NCBI GenBank assembly: GCA_910578465.1
Contig: CAJTPW010000001.1
Coordinates: 124,001 to 188,000 of the forward strand
Origin: an uncultured Vampirovibrio sp.
GTDB taxonomy: Bacteria; Cyanobacteriota; Vampirovibrionia; Gastranaerophilales; Gastranaerophilaceae
Length of the DNA: 64,000 bases
Reading direction: 5' to 3'
The position numbers and the translations under genes are program-made. This document shows, piece after piece, positions 57,672 through 64,000 of this stretch. Within the stretch, counting starts at the first letter, position 1; every line of letters begins with the position of its first letter. The notes beneath the pieces are model-generated. The model saw only the letters and a list, made by a program, of their open reading frames with translations, had not been told where the DNA came from and did no database searches.

Positions 57672-58778
57672 CTATACAACGAATTTACCGTTTTCATAGA
57701 CAAGTTTGTCATCGGCATAAATTTTGGAATTTTCTTTCATATTTTTAATAATATCCCAATGCAGGCCTGATTCGTTCTTTCCACCTGTTTCGGGGTAGCT
57801 TGCTCCAAGTGCCATATGAATTGAGCCGCCGATTTTTTCATCAAAAAGAATATTTCCTGTAACATCTTTTACTCTATCGTTTGTGCCGATTGCAATTTCG
57901 CCAACAAATCTGCTGCCTTCATCCATATCAAGCATTGAAAGAAGGAATTCTTCGCCTTTTTCCGCTTTTGCATCAACGACTTTGCCGTTTTCAAGGCGGA
58001 GCCAAATTTTATGAGATTCGTTGCCGCGATAAATTGCAGGAAAATCGAAATAAATTTCACCGTTTGCGGAATCTTCAACGGGAGATGTAAAAATCTCGCC
58101 ATCGGGGAAATTATTCAATCCTGAACAGCTTACCCATTTTCTGCCTTCAACGGAGAATGTGATATCTGTTTTTTCACCGATTATATGAAGCTTTTTGGTG
58201 TCGTTTAAAATATCAACAAGCCTGTCTTGTTCCTTTCCTATTGCTTTCCATTTTGCAATCGGGTTATCAAGGTCTAAATAGCAGGCATTTTCAATAAATT
58301 CGCCGTATTCATCAAGAGACATTTTTGCTTCCTGCGCAAGTGCATTTGTCGGGAAATCCGCAATTACCCATGACAGTTCGCCTTTTGCGGCTCTGTTTAG
58401 CATAAGGCTTGATAAATCCTTTGTGGCAGATGATCTTTTCGCCATTTTCTGCGCATTTGCTCTTGCCATATTCTTAACGTTGAGCGGTGCACCGATTGAA
58501 ATTAATTTATCAACCTTTTCGTATTCAAGCTTTGTCACAGGGTCGATGTATGTCAACTGGTCATCGTTTGCATATTTTATAAACGTTTCGCTTAAGCCTT
58601 CAACGGAACATCTTACAATGGGGTGTCCGCCTTGTTCTAGCACCTGTTTATACACCTCTTTTACCAGAGGCTGGCAAAGATGGCTCTCCGTTCTGATTAG
58701 TACCAGATCGCCCTTTTGAACGTTTGTTGAATATTCAACAAGGATTTTTGCATATTTTTCTAAAGTCTTTTTATCCAT
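57672..58778 (-). CDS. M29-family aminopeptidase (AmpS-like)
   Basis: A 368-aa metallopeptidase of the thermophilic-aminopeptidase type. Family marks are KYAKILVEYSTNVQKGDLVL near the start, SVEGRKWVSCSGLNNFPDGE, FTSPVEDSANGEIYFDFPAI, EKGEEFLLSMLDMDEGSRFV, then GEIAIGTN, and the C-terminal IHMALGASYPE ... SGLHWDIIKNM with metal ligands. It trims N-terminal residues from peptides. Its ATG lies immediately after the lpxA stop, so it shares the lipid A operon. Confidence 0.93.
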   Translation of the reverse strand: MDKKTLEKYAKILVEYSTNVQKGDLVLIRTESHLCQPLVKEVYKQVLEQGGHPIVRCSVEGLSETFIKYANDDQLTYIDPVTKLEYEKVDKLISIGAPLNVKNMARANAQKMAKRSSATKDLSSLMLNRAAKGELSWVIADFPTNALAQEAKMSLDEYGEFIENACYLDLDNPIAKWKAIGKEQDRLVDILNDTKKLHIIGEKTDITFSVEGRKWVSCSGLNNFPDGEIFTSPVEDSANGEIYFDFPAIYRGNESHKIWLRLENGKVVDAKAEKGEEFLLSMLDMDEGSRFVGEIAIGTNDRVKDVTGNILFDEKIGGSIHMALGASYPETGGKNESGLHWDIIKNMKENSKIYADDKLVYENGKFVV

Positions 58779-59594
58779 CTATACCTCCTCTTCAAGGTTC
58801 ATAAAAGCATCCTTGTTTGATTTTATGCAAACACCTCTTTTTGAAGTTTTGATAAAATCAACAAGTTTGTTCACGTATTCGTTTTTCTCAACGCTTTTTT
58901 CAATTTCTTCAAGCGCCATTGTCGTATTATATTCAGGATTTTTTAAAATTCTAATAGCCTTATGGATAGCATCGCGTGAGGCTTTATCCACCCCTCTTCG
59001 TCTTAAGCCTATTGCATTGATATCACGTACAATCGGGGGAATACCTTCCGATTTTGAATAGGGAAGAATATCCTGACGTGTGGCGGAAGCTCCTGAAATT
59101 ATTGCCATTTCGCCAATTCTTACGTTTTGATGATAAACGCTTAATCCCCCAAGCCATGCACCAAAGCCGACATGGGTATGACCACCTATTGTTGCGGCAT
59201 TTGCCATAATAACTTCATCTTCAAGAACGCAATTATGTGCAACATGGGCATACGCCATAATAAGGCATTTATTCCCGATTTTTGTAACACCGCCTTCGCC
59301 TGAAGCTCTGTTTACGGTTGCAAACTCTCTAATCCAGCAATTTTTACCGATGATAACTTTTGTGGGTTCGCCTTTATAGCCAAGGTCTTGCGGCTCTCCG
59401 CCAATTGAAGCAAAAGGAGAGATTCTTGTTCCTTCGCCGATTTCAGCGTATTCAATACTTGCATTTGCGCCGATTTTAACCCCTGATGCGATTGTTACTC
59501 CTTCGCCTATAACGACATTCGGACCTATTTCAACATCGGGCGCTATTTTTGCACTTTCTGCAATAATTGCTGTTTTATGAATTTTTTCTGACAT
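58779..59594 (-). CDS. lpxA: UDP-N-acetylglucosamine acyltransferase LpxA
   Basis: A 271-aa enzyme for the first step of lipid A synthesis, moving a hydroxyacyl chain from acyl carrier protein to UDP-GlcNAc. A left-handed beta helix of hexapeptide repeats occupies residues 5-185 (AKIAPDVEIGPNVVIGEGVT); ISPFASIGGEPQDLGYKGEP and AYAHVAHNCVLEDEVIMANA, with the catalytic histidine in HVAHNC, are diagnostic. A helical C-terminal domain follows. Last lipid A gene of the lpxD-lpxC-fabZ-lpxA cluster. Confidence 0.97.
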   Translation of the reverse strand: MSEKIHKTAIIAESAKIAPDVEIGPNVVIGEGVTIASGVKIGANASIEYAEIGEGTRISPFASIGGEPQDLGYKGEPTKVIIGKNCWIREFATVNRASGEGGVTKIGNKCLIMAYAHVAHNCVLEDEVIMANAATIGGHTHVGFGAWLGGLSVYHQNVRIGEMAIISGASATRQDILPYSKSEGIPPIVRDINAIGLRRRGVDKASRDAIHKAIRILKNPEYNTTMALEEIEKSVEKNEYVNKLVDFIKTSKRGVCIKSNKDAFMNLEEEV

Positions 59595-59670
59595 TTTTTC
59601 ACACTTTCTTTATTATTTAAGGCGGCATTTAAGTTTTCAAGCGCCGCCTTGTTTCATTCTTGTTTAAAAT

Positions 59671-60120
59671 TTATTTCAGGGCAATTGTAATTTCTGCTTC
59701 GACACAAAGTTTGCCGTCTACATAGCCTTTTCCTTCGCATTTTGCAACAGGTCCTTTAATTTTTGTCATTCTTGTTTCCATATCAAATCTGTCTCCGGGG
59801 CGGACTATATTTTTAAATCTCACGCCGTCAATTCCTGCAAACAGGGCAAGTTTTCCTTTATATTGTTCCAGTTTTAATAAAATCGGAGCAGCATTCTGCG
59901 CCATTGCCTCAATCTGTAAAACTCCGGGCATTATCGGGTTTCCGGGGAAGTGTCCGTTAAAAAACATTTCATTTGCGGTTAGATTTTTATATCCTTTTGA
60001 ATATTCTCCGGGAACACATTCTGTTATTCTATCCACCAATAAAAACGGATATCTGTGCGGAAGCATTTCCATAATTTCAATAATATCCATTGAAATCGGC
60101 TGAACAATAGTTTCTGACAT
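59671..60120 (-). CDS. fabZ: 3-hydroxyacyl-ACP dehydratase FabZ
   Basis: A 149-aa hot-dog-fold dehydratase of fatty acid synthesis. The catalytic histidine and glutamate lie in MLPHRYPFLLVDRI, then FNGHFPGNPIMPGVLQIEAM. It sits between lpxC and lpxA as in many Gram-negatives, where it competes with LpxC for hydroxyacyl-ACP. AGGAGAAAAAA precedes the ATG. Confidence 0.97.
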   Translation of the reverse strand: MSETIVQPISMDIIEIMEMLPHRYPFLLVDRITECVPGEYSKGYKNLTANEMFFNGHFPGNPIMPGVLQIEAMAQNAAPILLKLEQYKGKLALFAGIDGVRFKNIVRPGDRFDMETRMTKIKGPVAKCEGKGYVDGKLCVEAEITIALK

Positions 60121-60143
60121 TTTTTTCTCCTCTTTATTTATAT

Positions 60144-60989
60144 TTACAGGTTCTGCCCGAATTGTTCCTGCATAATCTTGGCAGTTTGAATATGAAGAGC
60201 GTGACCTGCTTCTTTTACAAGGATGTTTGCCTTCATTTTCAAGGGGTTAATTCCTGTTAAATATAAATCTCCAATGATATCTAAAATTTTATGTTTGTTT
60301 GGTTCAAATTCGCTTCTTAGGGTTGTTGTAAATCCATTTTCCGTAAGTCCTACGGTGTTATCAATCGTAACACCCTTTGAAAGACCCATTTTCTGGAAGG
60401 TTTCGAGGTCTTTAAGATACCCGAATGTCCTTGCTTCAACTATTTCATTCAGGTTTGTATCCTGTTTCATTTCAACCCATCTGTTTTTAAGTTCAGGGTG
60501 GTTGAAATTTACGGCATATGTAATTTTTGTTTCATCTTCGCTTGGAAGGATTACGATTGTGCTCCTGTCTTTTTGAAAATATACGGGAGTTTTTAGGATA
60601 GGACAAGGTTCTTCTGCGCCCTCAAATCCTGCTTTGTTGAATTCTTCAACCCAGACTTTTGAAGAACCGTCTAAAATCGGAGTTTCAAACATTGGCGGTT
60701 CAAACCCCGGGTTTTTGAATTCGACTTCAATACCGTCTATATTGCAAATAGCGCAAGCTGCAACAAAATGTTCAACAAGAGCAACCTTAAAATCTGCACC
60801 TTCTTTTATATTTGCAAGTACAACGCAATGGTCTGCGGATACTACATTTTCCGTGGCTGCTTGAACGGTTTTGTTGTTATATTTAAAATAAATTCCTTTA
60901 TTTGCTGATGGTTTGACTTCAACTTCAAACTCTATGCCGGACATCAGCCCGACACCTTTTACATTAATATTAGATTTTAGCGTCTTCAT
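60144..60989 (-). CDS. lpxC: UDP-3-O-acyl-N-acetylglucosamine deacetylase LpxC
   Basis: A 281-aa zinc deacetylase for the committed step of lipid A synthesis. Metal ligands: H74 in ALVEHFVAAC and the C-terminal HKILDIIGDLYLTG (H and D). ETPILDGSSKVWVEEF, then RTFGYLKDLETFQKMGLSKG with the oxyanion region are typical. The start overlaps the lpxD stop by 20 bases. No FtsH-type degron is evident. Confidence 0.96.
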   Translation of the reverse strand: MKTLKSNINVKGVGLMSGIEFEVEVKPSANKGIYFKYNNKTVQAATENVVSADHCVVLANIKEGADFKVALVEHFVAACAICNIDGIEVEFKNPGFEPPMFETPILDGSSKVWVEEFNKAGFEGAEEPCPILKTPVYFQKDRSTIVILPSEDETKITYAVNFNHPELKNRWVEMKQDTNLNEIVEARTFGYLKDLETFQKMGLSKGVTIDNTVGLTENGFTTTLRSEFEPNKHKILDIIGDLYLTGINPLKMKANILVKEAGHALHIQTAKIMQEQFGQNL

Positions 60990-62079
60990 TTAAAAATTTC
61001 TCATAATCTTCTAATAAGTGCTGGTATTTTTTATATTTTTGAACCATAACCTCCGCTTCTGCGAGGTATTTCATACGTTTGATAAAGTCTTTTCTTGGAA
61101 CTGCAGGAGCACCCATAATCACACTTCTTGCAGGGTAAGATTTTGTAACGCCCGCTTGAGCCAGTACAATCGAATCGTCTCCAATGTCTGTGTGGTCTTT
61201 AAGTCCTGCCTGTCCTGCAATTACAACTCTGTCTCCTATTGTACAGCTCCCTGCAATTCCGACTTGTGAAACTATCATGCAGGCTTTACCCACTTTGCAG
61301 TTGTGGCCTATCATAACAAGATTGTCAATTTTTGTCTGTGCGCCGATTGTTGTGTTCTCTATCGTTCCTCTGTCGATTGTTGTGTTTGCGCCGATTTCAA
61401 CATCATCTTCAATTACAACCGAACCCAATGACGGGATTTTGAATACTTTTTGATCTTCTTTGCCGCCTTTGATTTCCCCGTCTTTTCTTGCGGATTCAAT
61501 ATTATCGGGTTTTTCCGTTACAAAGCTGAATCCGTCTGCGCCAATGCTTACGCCATGGTGCAATATACAGCTGTTTCCGATTTTAACAAAATCACCAACG
61601 TTTACACCCGGATGAAACAGGCAGTTTTTTCCTATATGTGCGAATTTGCCGACATAAACGTTTGCTAAAAGTCTTGTATTGTCGCCAATTTCGGCTCCGC
61701 GTGATACAACAACGTTCGGGCCTATGCATACATCTTTTCCGATTTTAGCATCAGGGTGAATAACGGCGCTCGGGTGAATTCCTATTGTTGAATCGGGCTC
61801 TTCATAAAAAAGATTTAATAGCTTCATCATTGCAAGTCTCGGGCGTTCAACCTCAATTGTTGAAATGTTTTCAAAATTAACCCCGAGAGGAACAAGTGCG
61901 CATTTAGCCTTTGTTTTGGCCAAATTTTCAATTTCTTCTTCGCCAAGGGCAAGAGCAAGAGTGTATTCATCCGCTAAAAGGGGCGGCGCCACTTTGTTTA
62001 TCTTTTCATCGGACACTTTTGTCAAAATGCCGTTTACAAATTGCGATATTTCTTCCTGTGAAAATGTTTTGGATGTCAC
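60970..62079 (-). CDS. lpxD: UDP-3-O-acylglucosamine N-acyltransferase LpxD
   Basis: A 369-aa enzyme adding the second acyl chain in lipid A synthesis. The N-terminal uridine-binding domain (residues 1-100) is followed by a hexapeptide-repeat beta helix (VIHPDAKIGKDVCIGPNVVV ... FHPGVNVGDFVKIGNSCILH). The catalytic histidine region NLVMIGHNCKVGKACMIVSQ, then VGIAGSCTIGDRVVIAGQAG, is intact. First gene of the lpxD-lpxC-fabZ-lpxA order. Confidence 0.96.
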   Translation of the reverse strand: MTSKTFSQEEISQFVNGILTKVSDEKINKVAPPLLADEYTLALALGEEEIENLAKTKAKCALVPLGVNFENISTIEVERPRLAMMKLLNLFYEEPDSTIGIHPSAVIHPDAKIGKDVCIGPNVVVSRGAEIGDNTRLLANVYVGKFAHIGKNCLFHPGVNVGDFVKIGNSCILHHGVSIGADGFSFVTEKPDNIESARKDGEIKGGKEDQKVFKIPSLGSVVIEDDVEIGANTTIDRGTIENTTIGAQTKIDNLVMIGHNCKVGKACMIVSQVGIAGSCTIGDRVVIAGQAGLKDHTDIGDDSIVLAQAGVTKSYPARSVIMGAPAVPRKDFIKRMKYLAEAEVMVQKYKKYQHLLEDYEKFLNEDAKI

Positions 62080-62129
62080 GCTTATTGTCTCCTCTTGTCT
62101 GATAAAGCCGTATGTCTATTTTAGTACAA

Positions 62130-62594
62130 TTATTTCATTTTGTCGATTATTTTTGTTGTGGATTTACCTTCAACAAAATCTATGAATTCAACCCAGCCTT
62201 TGTTTTTTAAAATTACATCCGCTTCAGGCAGGGTTTTTAAGGTATAATCCGCCCCTTTTGTATATATATTGGGTTTTATGGCGTCTAAAAGATTCCTCGG
62301 GGAATCTTCATCAAAAAGAACAACATAATCGACCGAACTTAAGGCACAAAGAACTTCTGCTCTGTCGTTTTCATTGTTTACGGGTCTTGTTGGGCCCTTG
62401 ATTGATTTAACGGAAACATCCGAATTTAAGCCTACGATTAAAACGTCGCCAAAACTTTTGCTTTTTTTAAGATATCTCACATGGCCCACATGCAAAATAT
62501 CAAAACAGCCGTTTGTTGCAACAATTGTCTTTCCTTGTTTTTTTATCTGGTTTACCAGCTCTTCAATTTTAGACTGTTCAATAACTTTACCCAT
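62130..62594 (-). CDS. rfaE2: D-glycero-beta-D-manno-heptose 1-phosphate adenylyltransferase (RfaE2)
   Basis: A 154-aa nucleotidyltransferase that makes ADP-heptose for the LPS inner core. The HxGH motif is in NGCFDILHVGHVRYLKKSKS; the ISSTxxxx-like end appears as VEGKSTTKIIDKMK. It corresponds to the C-terminal half of E. coli HldE; the kinase half is not fused here. It is upstream of lpxD on the same strand, so core and lipid A genes are grouped. Confidence 0.94.
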   Translation of the reverse strand: MGKVIEQSKIEELVNQIKKQGKTIVATNGCFDILHVGHVRYLKKSKSFGDVLIVGLNSDVSVKSIKGPTRPVNNENDRAEVLCALSSVDYVVLFDEDSPRNLLDAIKPNIYTKGADYTLKTLPEADVILKNKGWVEFIDFVEGKSTTKIIDKMK

Positions 62595-62653
62595 TTTTAA
62601 CTTTACCTGTTTTTAAAACACACCTTTAAAATTATACAAATTTATGCAAATTT

Positions 62654-62685
62654 AAAACCGTCCCCTATTTTTAAAGGACGGTTTT
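62654..62685 (-). terminator. terminator of the foldase gene
   Basis: AAACCGTCC and GGACGGTTT form a 9-bp stem. On the minus strand it follows the foldase stop and precedes rfaE2. Confidence 0.8.
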
Positions 62686-62754
62686 ATAATATCATATTTT
62701 TTTATAAATTGTCTAATTTTCGTATCTTGTGCCGCAAATTATGCACACTGAAAA

Positions 62755-63855
62755 CTACTTGCCCTGCTGGTTTTGAATGCCGTTTCTGATTGCATTTTGA
62801 ATACTTTCAGGCTTAAAGCTTTCATCGATATATTCAACTTTAGCTGAAGCTTTCAGGCCTTCAAAAAGTTTTTGTAAAGCTGTAATTTTCTTTTGTTGTT
62901 CAAGGAAAGTTTTGATTTCATCCTTAACTTTGTCTAAGGGCTGTAAACCTTTAGCAGCTCTGTCTTTTACGATGATAATGTGGTTTCCGAATTCTGAAAC
63001 AACTACTTCTGAAACGGTATCCGGTTTCAGGCTGAATGCAGCGTCGGCAAAAGGCTTAACCATGGCTTCTTTCGGGAAGAAACCGAGGTCTCCGCCGTTT
63101 ACTGCAGAACCTTTGTCATCAGAATATTTTTTAGCAAGTTCCGCAAATTTTTCAGGATTTTTAACGGCTTCTTCTCTTACTTTTTTTGCAAGAGCTGTTT
63201 TTTCTTCCATTTTTGCTTTAACTTTTGCATCAATCTGCTCAGCGTTTAATTTACCGTTTTTATCCGCTTCAATTATTTCCTGTTTAATTTTATCGGGGTT
63301 TGCTTCAATTAAGATATGAGAAGCTCTAACCCTTTCAGGACGGTTGAAAGCGGCTTTATTTGAATTGTAAAAATCGGAAACTTCTTTATCTGAAACTTTA
63401 ACATCTGCAGTGGCCTGAACAAGCTTATCCACTTTGATTTCATTTACTAAATCTTCTTTTAATTGGGCTTCGGTTACGCTGTTTTGTTTTAAAACTTCTT
63501 TTAATCTTTCTTCCGAACCTAACTTATCAGCGATTTCTTTTCTTTTAGCTTTAATTTCTTCGTTTGAAACCGTGATTTTGTGTTCTTTTATTTGTTGTTC
63601 AAGGATGGTTTTTACAATAAGTTCGTTTACAATTCTATCCTTTGCCATAAGCATTACAAAACTGTTCGGGTTTTTAAGATTGTCGCCCATTTGCTGCATT
63701 TGCGGGGTTTTTAATTGTCTGTCGAGCGCTTTTTCATATTGTGCTCTTGTAATAGGTTCGCCGTTTACCTTTATAATGGCGCTTTTATCGAGCGCACAGC
63801 CTGTAAGTAAACCGATTGAAAGCCCTGCAACAATCAGGGATTTAGCTAATTTCAT
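62755..63855 (-). CDS. prsA: PrsA/SurA-like peptidyl-prolyl isomerase lipoprotein
   Basis: A 366-aa exported foldase. The signal ends in the lipobox LLTGC with C20 as lipid anchor. Residues 25-190 form the SurA-N-like chaperone domain with long charged helices; the parvulin PPIase domain runs from about 195 to 320 (RVRASHILIEANPDK ... AELAKKYSDDKG, GGDLGFFPKEAMVKPFADAA). A helical C-terminal tail of about 45 residues ends Gln-rich. It helps fold outer-membrane or secreted proteins. GAGGAG lies before the ATG. Confidence 0.92.
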   Translation of the reverse strand: MKLAKSLIVAGLSIGLLTGCALDKSAIIKVNGEPITRAQYEKALDRQLKTPQMQQMGDNLKNPNSFVMLMAKDRIVNELIVKTILEQQIKEHKITVSNEEIKAKRKEIADKLGSEERLKEVLKQNSVTEAQLKEDLVNEIKVDKLVQATADVKVSDKEVSDFYNSNKAAFNRPERVRASHILIEANPDKIKQEIIEADKNGKLNAEQIDAKVKAKMEEKTALAKKVREEAVKNPEKFAELAKKYSDDKGSAVNGGDLGFFPKEAMVKPFADAAFSLKPDTVSEVVVSEFGNHIIIVKDRAAKGLQPLDKVKDEIKTFLEQQKKITALQKLFEGLKASAKVEYIDESFKPESIQNAIRNGIQNQQGK

Positions 63856-63885
63856 AAATATTTCTCCTCTTCTTTAAATCGAATT

Positions 63886-63999
63886 TTATTTTTTAAATTC
63901 TAATATTATATGAGATATATAATAAAACAAATCCGCCAATATGTTAAATATTTCATTAAATTCGAGCCCTGATTTTTTCATTAAAAGTATGCCTTTAGC
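63886..63999 (-). CDS. 3' end of a possible CDS entering from the window edge (partial)
   Basis: On the minus strand the frame is open from the window end for 37 residues (AKGILLMKKSGLEFNEIFNI ...) to a TAA at 63886, 31 bp before the foldase ATG. It could be the tail of the preceding gene or chance. The family cannot be told. Confidence 0.35.
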   Translation of the reverse strand, partial: AKGILLMKKSGLEFNEIFNILADLFYYISHIILEFKK

Positions 64000-64000
64000 G

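Overview
The window reads as a chromosomal segment of a low-GC, Gram-negative anaerobe. I think it is a non-photosynthetic relative of Cyanobacteria (Vampirovibrionia/Melainabacteria, Gastranaerophilales-like). The signs are: a Ycf45-type ATPase; F1 beta and epsilon genes as a separate atpD-atpC pair, as in cyanobacteria; a full lipid A start (lpxD, lpxC, fabZ, lpxA) with a heptose nucleotidyltransferase, implying an outer membrane; rubrerythrin, a 4Fe-4S ferredoxin and a dehydratase-activase ATPase, implying anaerobic life; and a prepilin-like protein with a very long leader. The assignment is inference, not proof.

Layout. 0-4.1 kb: a HEAT-like protein, a Spy-like periplasmic protein, tRNA-Arg(CCU) with degenerate partial copies beside it, a peroxiredoxin, an operon of small membrane proteins with a PepSY protein, and a divergent AbrB-like/helical-protein pair. 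4.1-15.4 kb: thiC with a class II aldolase, ispH, rpsA, dtd, two paralogous FTG-motif proteins, a stand-alone Clp-N repeat protein, pcrA and a SLOG-fold protein. 15.4-16.9 kb: cassette array A. 16.9-22 kb: atpD-atpC, a glycosyltransferase-like membrane protein and a 626-aa membrane protein. 22-23.5 kb: two small paralogous membrane proteins around a probable 6S RNA, and an XRE regulator. 23.7-25.6 kb: cassette array B. 25.6-35.1 kb: a secreted metallopeptidase, rpoZ-like, purine nucleoside phosphorylase, Ycf45-like, YgjP-like, carbonic anhydrase, a second AbrB-like/helical pair, a toxin-like protein, serS and rluB. 35.1-36.2 kb: cassette array C, directly downstream of a 975-aa glycine-rich prepilin-like gene. 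39-50 kb: XRE regulator, DegT aminotransferase, dehydratase activase, rubrerythrin, two CHAP-like paralogs, a folate enzyme, HIT protein and two large proteins of unknown function. 50-64 kb: ferredoxin, smc-scpA-scpB, lepB, polyprenyl synthase, M29 aminopeptidase, the lipid A cluster, rfaE2 and a PrsA/SurA-like foldase.

The most unusual system is the set of three cassette arrays (12 cassettes, all on the minus strand). Each cassette encodes a variable C-terminal domain of one family (a cysteine/aromatic frame ending in VRCV) without its own N-terminus. Every junction I examined between neighbouring cassettes contains an inverted repeat whose sequence varies while its hairpin is kept, and each array is preceded by a leader of about 220-270 bp in which three hairpins are preserved by compensatory changes. 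Silent pilin-tail cassettes or an unknown cassette-recombination system would both fit. No recombinase, reverse transcriptase or transposase is encoded in the window.

A second theme is a group of small membrane and regulator genes whose TATAAT box lies only 6-7 bases before the ATG, which suggests leaderless transcripts.
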